From NCBI RefSeq assembly GCF_030063445.1, contig NZ_JASITD010000019.1:24483-88482 (forward strand): 64,000 nucleotides of DNA, read 5' to 3'. The stretch is from Hymenobacter sp. H14-R3 (GTDB lineage Bacteria; Bacteroidota; Bacteroidia; Cytophagales; Hymenobacteraceae). Shown one piece after another: positions 39,588 through 47,574 of this stretch. The position numbers and the translations under genes were made by a program. The stretch's first letter is position 1. Each line of letters opens with the position of its first letter. The notes below the pieces were generated by a model that saw nothing but the letters and a program-made list of their open reading frames with translations, had not been told where the DNA came from and made no database searches.

Positions 39588-39762
39588 ATAAAACGGCGAC
39601 CCAACGGGCTAACAAACTATTCAGCTACCTGCAATACGCATAAAAGCCCAGCCAGGTAACCAACCACCCCACCCCGCCCCACCCCACCCGCGTAGCCAGC
39701 CGCGCAGCGGCGTATCTGCGAAATCCGTTAAATCTGTTTGAATCTGCGGTAGCTTTGTAGTG

Positions 39763-39958
39763 CCACGGTGACCAGACTCCTACCCACGGAGCGAGGTTGA
39801 AAAGGGAATCCGGTTCAATGCCGGAGCTGTCCCCGCAACTGTACGCGCTACATCGGGGTGGGCACCCCAAGCCACTGCCAGCGGCGGTTATCACCTGATA
39901 ACCAATGCGGTGGGAAGGCCGCCCACCCGGCAGCGCAAGCCAGGAGACCTGCCAGGGC
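39763..39958 (+). promoter_or_regulatory. Cobalamin riboswitch
   Basis: The region has the B12-box architecture: AGGGAATCCGGTTCAATGCC and GGAGCTGTCCCCGCAACTGT (39803-39841), a middle with GCCACTGCC and a TGGGAAGGCC block, and AAGCCAGGAGACCTGCC (39937-39953). Adenosyl- or methylcobalamin binding should switch off the receptor gene 180 bases downstream. A repeat word (AATCCGTTAAATCTG...) lies just before it; the rest of 39588-39762 holds no gene. Confidence 0.95.
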
Positions 39959-40134
39959 ATTACCAGGTTCAGCGCTCGCGGAGGACGAGCGGAGAACGAG
40001 AGCGCCCGCCCGGCCGCGCCCTTTGGGGCCCGGCCAAGCAGTTGTTTTCGGCCTCAGCTTCGGCGTGTTTTCGGCTTCGGCCAGGAAAACAGCGCGGAAG
40101 TTTTGGACTGAATTTTCGCTTGAAAATTTAGTTC

Positions 40135-42150
40135 GTGTTGATTCTCAACAGTTTTATCCCTTCTTTCTTCAGCGCGGGCCGCTGCTGGCGCCGCTGTGCC
40201 CTGGCGGGCACGCTGCTGGTAGCCGGCCCGGCCGCGCACGCCCAAACCCCGCGCCCGGCCCCGCCCGACACGCTGCTGAGCGCCCGCCGCCACCGGCTGG
40301 CCGAGGTGCGGGTGCGGGCCGTGCGGCCCAGCCGCTTTGCGGTGGGTAGCCGGCAGGTGGTGCTCGATTCGCTGGCGCTGGCGCAGTACCGCGGCGGCAC
40401 CCTGGTAGAGCTGCTGGAGGCGCGCACGCCGCTGTATTTCAAGAATTATGGGCCGGGGCAGCTGGCATCCATTGCGCTGCGGGGCACGGCGGCGCGCCAC
40501 ACGGCGGTATTGTGGCAGGGGTTCAATATCAACATTCCGTCGCTGGGCGAGGCCGATTTTGCCATCTTGCCAGTGGGCGCGGCCACCAGCATTGCGGTGC
40601 AGCCGGGGCCGGCGGCGGCACTCTACGGCAGCGGGGCCATTGGCGGGGCGGTGTTGCTCGATACGGAAACCGACTGGCGGCCCGGCCTGCGCGGCAGCCT
40701 GCAAGCCGATGCCGGCAGCTGGGGCCTGCGCGGCGGCAGCCTGGCGGTGCGCGGGGCCACGGCCCGCGTGGCGGCCCGCACCACGGCCAGCTGGCGCACC
40801 GCCCAAAACGACTACCCCTACACCCTGCAAGAGGCGCGGGGGCCGGCGCGCTACCGCCTCGCCAACGCGGTGCTGCACCACCAGTGGAGCCTGAGCCAGG
40901 ACGTGGCTCTGCGCCTGGGCACGGCCGGCGAGCTCACGGCCACCGCCTGGCTCACCGACACCGACCGCGACATTATGCCCAGTGTGTACGCCGCGCCCAC
41001 CCAAACCCGGGAGCTCGACCAGAGCCGCCGCCTGCTGCTGAGCTACCGGCACCTGGCCTCGGCGCGGCGGCAGTGGTCGGTGCGCGGGGCGTGGTTTGAG
41101 GACGTGCTCGATTACCAGGATGGCGGCGCCACCAGCCGCTCGCGCATGCGCACCAGCCAGGCCCAGGCCGAGCACACCGCCGCCCTGGGCCAGCGCGGCA
41201 GCCTGCGCGTGGGGGCTGAGGCCCAGCACTTTGCCGCCGCCATTGATGGCTACGGCCCCGCCGCCGTGGCCGAAAACCGGGCCGCCGCCTTTGCCCTGCT
41301 GCGCTACGACCCGCGCCCTGGCCTGCGGCTGTCGGGCAACCTGCGCCAGGCGTTTTTGCCCGGCGGCGCGGCCCCGCTCACGCCCACCGTGGGCGTGGAG
41401 TGGGACTGGCGGGGCCGCCAGGCGGCCCCCGCCGATTCGGCCCGGCCGGTGCTTACCCTCAAGGCCAGCGCCTCGCGCAGCTACCGCGCCCCTACGCTTA
41501 ATGAGCGCTACTGGCGGCCCGGCGGCAACCCCGGCCTGCGGCCCGAAACTGGCTGGGGCTACGAGGCGGGCGCGCAGCTACGCCAGCCCCTCGGCCCGCG
41601 GGCCAGCCTACTCTTCGAAGCCACCGCCTTCCACCAGCTCGTAGATGACTGGGTGCAGTGGATACCCAACGCGCAGGGCATCTGGAGCCCCAGCAACCTG
41701 CGCCAGGTGCGTAGCCAGGGCCTCGAAACCAGCGCCGCCTACCGCCTGCGCTACCTGCGCTACCGCCTGCACGCCCGCGCCGCTTATAGCCTCACGCATA
41801 CTACCAAGGTGCTGGGCGCGGCCGCCGACTACGACCCCGTGGGCGTGCAGCTCCTATTCGTGCCCCGCCACCAGGCTACCGTAGTGGCCGACCAGCAGTG
41901 GGGCGGCTGGGTGCTCAGCACTCAGGCCAGCGCCACCGGCCGGCGCTACACCGATGCCGCAGGCTCGGCGTTTTTGCCGGCCTACGCGGTGGCTGGGGCC
42001 ACGCTGGGCTACACCTGGCGCCTGGCGGGCTGCGACCTAACCTCTTCACTCCGACTCACTAACCTGCTCAACCAGGCTTATTCGGGCTACCCCGGCCGGC
42101 CGGCCCCGCCGCGCGCGTGGCAGGCCAGCCTGCGGCTCGACTGGCGCTGA
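40135..42150 (+). CDS. btuB: TonB-dependent cobalamin receptor, BtuB-like
   Basis: The 671-residue protein has a signal peptide (GTLLVAGPAAHAQ), a plug (GPGQLASIALRGTAARHTAV, GSGAIGGAVLLDTE) and a barrel with NERYWRPGGNPGLRPETGWG, ending in an aromatic DWR tail. Its place under a cobalamin riboswitch and before a BtuG-like gene makes cobalamin the most likely cargo. There is no ATG near the signal peptide; GTG 40135 or TTG 40138 must be used. It imports B12 across the outer membrane with TonB. Confidence 0.88.
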   Translation: MLILNSFIPSFFSAGRCWRRCALAGTLLVAGPAAHAQTPRPAPPDTLLSARRHRLAEVRVRAVRPSRFAVGSRQVVLDSLALAQYRGGTLVELLEARTPLYFKNYGPGQLASIALRGTAARHTAVLWQGFNINIPSLGEADFAILPVGAATSIAVQPGPAAALYGSGAIGGAVLLDTETDWRPGLRGSLQADAGSWGLRGGSLAVRGATARVAARTTASWRTAQNDYPYTLQEARGPARYRLANAVLHHQWSLSQDVALRLGTAGELTATAWLTDTDRDIMPSVYAAPTQTRELDQSRRLLLSYRHLASARRQWSVRGAWFEDVLDYQDGGATSRSRMRTSQAQAEHTAALGQRGSLRVGAEAQHFAAAIDGYGPAAVAENRAAAFALLRYDPRPGLRLSGNLRQAFLPGGAAPLTPTVGVEWDWRGRQAAPADSARPVLTLKASASRSYRAPTLNERYWRPGGNPGLRPETGWGYEAGAQLRQPLGPRASLLFEATAFHQLVDDWVQWIPNAQGIWSPSNLRQVRSQGLETSAAYRLRYLRYRLHARAAYSLTHTTKVLGAAADYDPVGVQLLFVPRHQATVVADQQWGGWVLSTQASATGRRYTDAAGSAFLPAYAVAGATLGYTWRLAGCDLTSSLRLTNLLNQAYSGYPGRPAPPRAWQASLRLDWR

Positions 42151-42296
42151 GTAGTTGGCTTTTAGCTGACGACTGGTAGTCCGATTAACAAGTAATTACG
42201 CCTAATAAAGGGCTAAATATTTATAAATCAACTACTTAACTATTTTTTACTCGCCTTCTTTATTTCCACTTGGTACCGCATAGGTGCCAGCTTTTT

Positions 42297-43355
42297 ATGA
42301 ACATGAAAAAACTTTTTCGCCCCCTGCTACTAAGTCTTGCGCTCACGGGCTTCCTGGCTAGCTGCTCCGATAACAACAACCCGCCCGCACCCACCGGCGG
42401 CTCGGGCCAGTACGCGTTCGTGATAAACGAGGGCAACTTCACCAGCGGCACCGGGTCGGTGAGCCGGTTTGATAAGAATACCCCGACGCTGATTCCCGAC
42501 ATCTACGCCAGCGCCAACAACGGGGCCGTGCTCGGCAGCGTGGTGCAGAGCATGACCGTGGTGGGCACCACTGGCTACGTGGTCGTCAATAACAGCAACA
42601 AGGTGGAAGTCGTGTCGCTGCCTGAGTTCAAATCGACGGCCACTATCAACGGGCTCAACCAGCCGCGCTACCTCACGCAGTCGGCCACCAACCCGCGCAA
42701 GGCCTACGTAACCGAATGGCTCGGCGGGCCATACCCCGCGCCGTACACGCCGGGCCGCGTGAGCCTTATCGACCTCAATACCAATAAGGTAACGAGTACT
42801 ATTGCCGTGGGTATCAACCCCGGCAAGGCCACCCTCGCCAATGGCAACCTGTACGTGCCCAACAGCGGCTCCGCGTTCCTGACCGTTATCAACGAAGCAA
42901 CGGGCGCTACGAGCACCATCACGCTGCCCACACCCGCCAGCGAAGTAGTAGCCGACAAAAACGGTGCGCTGTGGATTCTCTGCTCCACGGACTACGTGAC
43001 CAAGACTGCCACGCTGGAAAAATTCATTCCGGCCACCAGCACACAGCAGGTATTCCCCCTCCCCGCCGTGGGCTCGGGCGATGGCCTACGCATCAGCCCC
43101 GACGGCCAGCAGCTGTATTACAAATACAACGCTGCCGAGTACCGCATGAACATCACCGATGCCGCGCTGCCCACCACACCGCTCATCAAGCGCGATTTCT
43201 ACGGCTTTGATATTGACCCCGTTACGGGCCAGCTCTACGGCACCGATGCCCTCAACTACAGCACCCCCGGCAAGCTGGTACGCTACCAGCCCAACGGCAC
43301 GCTCATCGACGAAACCACGGTGCAGGTGAGCCCCAACGGCGTGGTATTCTACTAA
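42297..43355 (+). CDS. btuG: BtuG-like beta-propeller surface lipoprotein
   Basis: The 352-residue protein has lipobox FLASC and a seven-bladed YncE/DUF5074-like propeller: FVINEGNFTSGTGSVSRFDK, VTEWLGGPYPAPYTPGRVSL, VYVPNSGS-like LYVPNSGSAF, SEVVADKNGALWILC and GDGLRISPDGQQLYY. In Bacteroides, BtuG of this family binds cobalamin on the surface and hands it to BtuB. The adjacency to a riboswitch-controlled btuB supports that role here. Start 42297 or 42303. Its stop lies in the left arm of a long inverted repeat. Confidence 0.85.
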   Translation: MNMKKLFRPLLLSLALTGFLASCSDNNNPPAPTGGSGQYAFVINEGNFTSGTGSVSRFDKNTPTLIPDIYASANNGAVLGSVVQSMTVVGTTGYVVVNNSNKVEVVSLPEFKSTATINGLNQPRYLTQSATNPRKAYVTEWLGGPYPAPYTPGRVSLIDLNTNKVTSTIAVGINPGKATLANGNLYVPNSGSAFLTVINEATGATSTITLPTPASEVVADKNGALWILCSTDYVTKTATLEKFIPATSTQQVFPLPAVGSGDGLRISPDGQQLYYKYNAAEYRMNITDAALPTTPLIKRDFYGFDIDPVTGQLYGTDALNYSTPGKLVRYQPNGTLIDETTVQVSPNGVVFY

Positions 43356-43546
43356 ATCGCAGATTTAGACAGATTGCGCTGATTCGGACGATATTCAGGC
43401 GTAAAATACTGGCTTGTGGATTTTTAAAAACAAATAGCCGCCAGCAAAAAGGCCTCCCTTTCGTACTGAAAGGAAGGCCTTTTTGCTAAAAGCAGTAACT
43501 GCCAGCGCCGTTCGAATCAGCGCAATCTGTCTAAAGCTGCGATTTA
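43353..43546. repeat. Long inverted repeat joining two convergent stops
   Basis: Left arm 43353-43386 and right arm 43513-43546 match in 33 of 34 positions (core CGCAATCTGTCTAAA). The left arm starts with the TAA of the BtuG-like gene and the right arm ends with the stop of the convergent lipoprotein gene. A terminator hairpin lies between. The same word is at 6038-6069. Confidence 0.85.
43444..43486. terminator. Bidirectional terminator after btuG-like gene
   Basis: GCAAAAAGGCCTCCCTTTC and GAAAGGAAGGCCTTTTTGC pair with one mismatch around GTACT, with A- and T-runs on each side. It serves the BtuG-like gene and the convergent lipoprotein gene. Confidence 0.85.
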
Positions 43547-43813
43547 GTCGGCAATGCCATCGTGGTTTTTATCGCTCGATTGGCCGGCCTTTTTATATAC
43601 TTCCTTGCCGGTGGGCTGGCTGTTGGGGTCGCGGGTGAGGCCGGCGGCCAGCGAGTCGCCGTTAGGTTGGCCCTCGTGGCCGGAGACGTACTCCCCTTTG
43701 ATAGAGCCCATCTCGACGTTGGTAGAACCGGGTTTGGGCGAGTCGCTGCAAGCGCTCAGCAAGGAAGGCAGGGCCACGGCTACGGCCAACAGGCGGAAAG
43801 TGCGGGTCATCAT
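43544..43813 (-). CDS. Small lipoprotein with an Asp-rich end
   Basis: The 89-residue protein has a signal peptide and lipobox LLSAC. The mature part is hydrophilic, GSIKGEYVSGHEGQPNGDS, and ends SSDKNHDGIAD, a partial EF-hand-like calcium motif (D-x-N-x-D-G). ATG 43813 or 43810. It faces the BtuG-like gene. No family recognised. Confidence 0.6.
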   Translation of the reverse strand: MMTRTFRLLAVAVALPSLLSACSDSPKPGSTNVEMGSIKGEYVSGHEGQPNGDSLAAGLTRDPNSQPTGKEVYKKAGQSSDKNHDGIAD

Positions 43814-43999
43814 AACTACAAAATAGCGGCCGCCCGGGTGGGCAGCCCTCGGTGAAGTAAAAGCAGGGCGCAAGGTAACACCGGCACGAAAAAAACGCGG
43901 GCTGCCGGGCGTGGGCGGGCGGCTTCCAAACGGGCCCGCGCGGGCTCCCGTTACGGGGCGGCCGCTGCTAACGGCGCGGGCGGTAAATTTGCGGTTCCC

Positions 44000-44353
44000 A
44001 TGGCCCGTTCTGCCCCCGCTACCCTGCCCCAACGCCTGCGCCAGCGCCTGGCCACCTACCGCTGGCGGCGCGTGGGCGTGCTAGCGGCCATTAGCTTTGT
44101 ACTGAGCCTCAGCCTAATACTGTACCTGTTTGGCACGAGTGACCGGTTTCTGGGCCGGTTCACTTCAGCCTTTTTCGTTGGATTTTGCCTGTTATCCGTT
44201 ACTTTTCAGGTAGTAATTCCGTTTATTGGGTGGGCAACCGCTCACTGGTTCGGCAAAAGCTGGTCGGGCGGCTCTACGCCAGCCCCGGCGCGGCGCGCTG
44301 CCCCACCGGCCAGCCGCCCGCCCGCCGCCCGTCGTTCCTCCACTTCAACTTAA
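44000..44353 (+). CDS. Small membrane protein upstream of the HMA-AraC gene
   Basis: The 117-residue protein has a basic N-terminus and two membrane helices (VGVLAAISFVLSLSLILYLF and FTSAFFVGFCLLSVTFQVVI), then an Ala/Pro/Arg tail (PAPARRAAPPASRPPAARRS). TAAATTTG lies 8 bases before the ATG. It precedes the regulator gene by 8 bases, so the two are probably one unit. Function unknown. Confidence 0.6.
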   Translation: MARSAPATLPQRLRQRLATYRWRRVGVLAAISFVLSLSLILYLFGTSDRFLGRFTSAFFVGFCLLSVTFQVVIPFIGWATAHWFGKSWSGGSTPAPARRAAPPASRPPAARRSSTST

Positions 44354-44361
44354 TTCTATCC

Positions 44362-44934
44362 GTGAAAACCAATCTGCTGCACATCAAAAACATGGTTTGC
44401 CCGCGTTGCGTCGAGGCGGTTCAGAACTTGCTGGTGAAAGCCGGCTACGAGCCCACCAACGTAACGCTTGGCCGCGCCCAGCTTGCCGCCAGCACGCCCG
44501 TTGACCCCCGCGTGGTGGCCCCGCTGCTGCGCGAGGCGGGCTTCGACGTGCTGCTCGACCGCGCCGAGCAACTGACCGAGCAAATTAAGGCAGTGCTGCA
44601 AGACTACCTGGAGCACCTGCGCACCGCGCAGGCCCCGCTCACCACGTCGGCCTTTCTGGCCGACCGCTTTGCCACTACCTACTCGCACCTGAGCAAGGTA
44701 TTTTCGCGCACCGCCAACCTCACCATCGAGAAGTACCTCATTCGCATGAAGATAGAGCAGGTGAAAGAACTGCTCAGCTACGGCGAAATGACGCTGGTGC
44801 AAATTGCTGACCAGCTGCGCTACAGCTCGGGCCAGCACTTGAGCAACCAGTTTCGGCAGGTAACCGGCCGCTCGGTCAGCGAATTCCGCCGCCTGCTCCA
44901 CCCCGACCGCATCTCGCTCGACGCGTTGGGATAA
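44362..44934 (+). CDS. AraC-type regulator with heavy-metal (HMA) domain
   Basis: The 190-residue protein begins at GTG 44362 with an HMA-like ferredoxin fold (LHIKNMVCPRCVEAVQNLL, C13 and C16 forming CxxC; GYEPTNVTLGRAQL; LLREAGFDVLLD). A linker helix follows, then a C-terminal AraC two-HTH DNA-binding domain (FATTYSHLSKVFSRTANLTI, QIADQLRYSSGQHLSNQFRQ). The CxxC suggests that a soft metal, probably copper, controls DNA binding. It converges with a Csp-like copper-buffer gene across a 44-base-arm palindrome. Confidence 0.88.
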   Translation: MKTNLLHIKNMVCPRCVEAVQNLLVKAGYEPTNVTLGRAQLAASTPVDPRVVAPLLREAGFDVLLDRAEQLTEQIKAVLQDYLEHLRTAQAPLTTSAFLADRFATTYSHLSKVFSRTANLTIEKYLIRMKIEQVKELLSYGEMTLVQIADQLRYSSGQHLSNQFRQVTGRSVSEFRRLLHPDRISLDALG

Positions 44935-45036
44935 CGGTAAATGAGTAGTTGAGTAACTGAGTAAGGGGTAGCTGACGCGGTGGTTTGAACCAGCGTCAGC
45001 TACCCCTTACTCAGTTACTCAACTACTCATTTACCG
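44935..45036. repeat. Perfect palindrome, 44-base arms
   Basis: Arms 44935-44978 and 44993-45036 are exact inverses around a 14-base loop. The left arm starts right after the regulator's TAA; the right arm holds the stop and last codons (GK) of the Csp-like gene. It is the longest perfect inverted repeat in the window and should terminate both genes. Confidence 0.95.
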
Positions 45037-45362
45037 TACGCCTTGCAGGCTTCCAGGCACTCTTTGCAGGCCTGGGCGCACTGCTGGCAGTGGGCATGCT
45101 GGTGCTGGGCGCATTCGTCGTGGCACTTCTGGCACAGCTCAATGCACTCCTTCATAATATGCGGGGCGTGGGGCGAGTTGCGGGCGATGAACGCGGCCGT
45201 AATCCGGCAGATGTCGGCGCAGTCGCGGTCGAGCCGGATGCAGGGCACCATCATCTGGATGTTGTCTTCACTCAGGCAGGCATCGGCGCAGTATTCGCAG
45301 GCGGCTACGCAGCTGGCCAAGGCGTCGAGCAAGGAGCGGTAATCGGCGGGAGCGTTTTTCAT
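45027..45362 (-). CDS. Four-helix-bundle copper storage-type protein (Csp-like, DUF326)
   Basis: The 111-residue protein has 16 Cys in helical spacing (ASCVAACEYCADACL, DCADIC, ECIELCQKCHDEC, HCQQCAQACKECLEAC) plus many His. This is the pattern of cytosolic copper storage proteins (Csp3-like, DUF326), which hold many Cu(I) ions inside a four-helix bundle. There is no signal peptide, so it is cytoplasmic. It converges with the HMA-AraC gene, suggesting a joint copper-sensing and buffering pair. Confidence 0.92.
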   Translation of the reverse strand: MKNAPADYRSLLDALASCVAACEYCADACLSEDNIQMMVPCIRLDRDCADICRITAAFIARNSPHAPHIMKECIELCQKCHDECAQHQHAHCQQCAQACKECLEACKAYGK

Positions 45363-45471
45363 AAAACCAGGGAAAAGGAAGTAGGGCGGGCCATGGTGGC
45401 CAGCTGCTTACTTATACGGGGTAGGCAACGGGGCCGGCGGTATAAAGTGCGGGCAGCCAGCGTGCAAAATA

Positions 45472-45615
45472 ATGGCGGGGCCGGTCGGCGGCGGGCGCTA
45501 TAACGCTTCTGCCGGGGCGGCGGTGGTTACGGCATCGGCGACGTGGCAGGTGCGGCGCAGCGATGGCGCGCTACACCGCAAGCAGAAGCCTTTCCAGGAT
45601 TACAACAAAATGTAG
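45472..45615 (+). CDS. Possible small protein in the 45363-45685 gap
   Basis: The 47-codon frame from ATG 45472 reads MAGPVGGGRYNASAGAAVVT and ends WQVRRSDGALHRKQKPFQDY then NKM. The tail looks protein-like, and a terminator-type hairpin begins at its last base. It could be the end of a lost gene. Evidence is thin. Confidence 0.25.
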   Translation: MAGPVGGGRYNASAGAAVVTASATWQVRRSDGALHRKQKPFQDYNKM

Positions 45616-45657
45616 GAAGGAATTAAAAATTTTGCTATTAAATTTTTAATTCCTTCC
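45615..45657. terminator. AT-rich perfect hairpin, 18-base arms
   Basis: GGAAGGAATTAAAAATTT and AAATTTTTAATTCCTTCC pair around a 7-base loop. It lies 29 bases beyond the stop of the photolyase gene on the minus strand and probably ends it. Confidence 0.75.
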
Positions 45658-45685
45658 CGTAGTACGTCAAATTCGGCTCCAAAGC

Positions 45686-47011
45686 TTACCCTACTTTCGG
45701 TAGCCAGGTGCGCACATACTTGCCTTGGGGGTCGTAGCGCTTAGCCTGCTGGGCCACGTCGAAGGCGGTGTCGCGCACGTCGGTGCCAGTGCCGGCAATG
45801 TATTTCCAGTTGCCCCAGTTCAGGGAGGGGTCGTGGTCGAGGAGCTGGTGTTCAAACCAGGCCGCGCCCCAGCGCCAGTCCTGGTGCAGGTCGTGGATGA
45901 GGTAGCTGGCCACGTTCTGGCGGCCCCGGTTACTCAGGAAGCCGGTGGCGGCCAGCTCGCGCATGTTGGCATCCACAAAGGCGTTGCCGGTGCGGCCGGC
46001 GGCCCAGGTATCGAACACGGCCCGGTTGCGGGCCACGGCCTTGGGCACCTGCCCGCGCAGGCTGGCCCAGCCAAACAGCGCCCGCCCCGCCCGCTGCGCC
46101 AGCAGCAGGAAGTAGTCGCGCCACAGCAGCTCTAGCCGCAGCTGCATGGCGCCCTTGCTGCGCGCACCGTGCGCCGCATCGTGGGCATCAATGGCCGCCC
46201 ACACCTGCCGGGCCGAGAGGCTGCCATTGGCCAGCCACGCCGAAAACTTGGTGCTGAAGGCCTCGCCCAGCAGCTGGTTGCGCGTGTCGTCGTAGCGGCT
46301 AATGAGGCGGCGCGCCACGGCGTAGTCGTGCAGGCGGGCCAGGGCCGCCGTTTCGCCGCCGCCCTGGGTGGGCAGGGCCGTGCGGGGGTCGGGCACCGGC
46401 ACGGCCAGGGCGGGCTGGCGCAGGGCCACCGCCAGCTGCGCGGGGCTGGGCAAGGCGGCTGGCACCAGGCCAGCGGGCAGTGGCGGCAGCGTGCGCGGGG
46501 CCGGCAGCGGCGGCCGCACGGTCATCTTATCGGCCACCGAAAACCGGAACTTACTGAATGAGAACGGGATATCGCGCACGGCAATGGGCAGGTCGGCGGG
46601 GTCGAACAGGCCGCGGGTTTCGAATAGCCGCAGCGGCACGGCCGGGCCCAGCGCCGCCGCCAGGGCAGTTTCGGCGGCTTCTTCCTCGGTGGTATGCTCG
46701 GCGCTGGCCCACACGGCGCGCGCGCCCAGCTGCCGCGCCAGGGCAGGCAGCACCTCGGCGGGCCGGCCCACCACAAAGTGCACGCCCGAGCCCAGCGCCG
46801 CGTAGCTGGCCTGCACATCGGCCAGCGAAGCCAGCAAAAACGGCAGGCGGTGCGGGCCTACTTTGGGCAGGCCCAGGTAGGCATCGGGCCCGAGGGCGGC
46901 GGGGTCGAAGCAATACACGGGCAGCAGGGCGGCGGCGGTGGGCGGCAGCGCGGCCAGCACGGCGTTGTCGTGCAGGCGCAAGTCGTTGCGCAGCCAGTAG
47001 ATGATGGTCAT
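45686..47011 (-). CDS. DASH-type cryptochrome/photolyase
   Basis: The 441-residue protein has an N-terminal Rossmann photolyase domain (TIIYWLRNDLRLHDNAVLAA, LPVYCFDP) and a C-terminal FAD-binding half with GRTGNAFVDANMRELAATGF, SNRGRQNVASYLIHDLHQDW and RWGAAWFEHQLLDHDPSLNW. These match the DASH group. They repair cyclobutane dimers in single-stranded DNA using light, and bind FAD with a folate antenna. Start 47011 begins the Rossmann strand; upstream sequence is TAGCTG-word repeat. Confidence 0.93.
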   Translation of the reverse strand: MTIIYWLRNDLRLHDNAVLAALPPTAAALLPVYCFDPAALGPDAYLGLPKVGPHRLPFLLASLADVQASYAALGSGVHFVVGRPAEVLPALARQLGARAVWASAEHTTEEEAAETALAAALGPAVPLRLFETRGLFDPADLPIAVRDIPFSFSKFRFSVADKMTVRPPLPAPRTLPPLPAGLVPAALPSPAQLAVALRQPALAVPVPDPRTALPTQGGGETAALARLHDYAVARRLISRYDDTRNQLLGEAFSTKFSAWLANGSLSARQVWAAIDAHDAAHGARSKGAMQLRLELLWRDYFLLLAQRAGRALFGWASLRGQVPKAVARNRAVFDTWAAGRTGNAFVDANMRELAATGFLSNRGRQNVASYLIHDLHQDWRWGAAWFEHQLLDHDPSLNWGNWKYIAGTGTDVRDTAFDVAQQAKRYDPQGKYVRTWLPKVG

Positions 47012-47190
47012 GGGTGGGTGGCTGTTAGCTGTTGGTTGCTGGCTGATAGCTTTCGTTCTGATTAACAGTTTATTGCGAAAATACACTATCAGGTCAATGT
47101 CGCCTCCCCGTTTCAGGCAGGCGGTAGCACTGAGCTAACACGCAGCCCCGGCAACCTTCCCGGTTAGGTGGCCGCTTTCTTTCAGCAGGG

Positions 47191-47493
47191 CTAAGGTGGG
47201 CCCGCCCCGCCGGGCACATCAGCCCACAGCAACAGGGCTTCGGAAAGCGGATTTACGCCGAGGTTTACCAGCCGCACGCCGTAGCGCAATTCGTTGTTTG
47301 CCAGTATCTCGCGGCTGCCCAGGCTGATAACGCGCCGGAGCCGGGCGGCATTGCGCCAGTCGCGCAGGGCCACGGCATCGGCGTAGGAAAAGGCCGTGGC
47401 CGGGATGCCGTAGCCCAGAACGGTCGGGCCGCTGTCTACGTCGCCTTCGCCGGTGGCGTAGCGGCCAGGCTGCTCGCGGTAGAGGCGCAGCAC
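47191..47493 (-). pseudogene. Truncated C-terminal fragment of an unknown protein
   Basis: The 100-codon frame (GTG start) reads LRLYREQPGRYATGEGDVDS, GPTVLGYGIPATAFSYADAV, then ALRDWRNAARLRRVI and a short end. It looks like the last third of a larger enzyme or membrane protein, since it begins in mid-domain with no signal or N-terminal helix, and the region before it belongs to the divergent barrel gene's promoter. It is either a remnant or a rare small protein. Confidence 0.45.
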
Positions 47494-47574
47494 GCCCAGG
47501 TTGCTGCGGGGTGCAACCTACTACTAACCTGGGTGGCTCCCCTTATTAGTCTTACCCTTTTCCTTCTTCCTACT

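Noticed and set aside
40054..41229. 391-codon minus-strand frame across the btuB start and riboswitch end
   Set aside because: It overlaps a strong riboswitch-btuB arrangement and has no recognisable domain.
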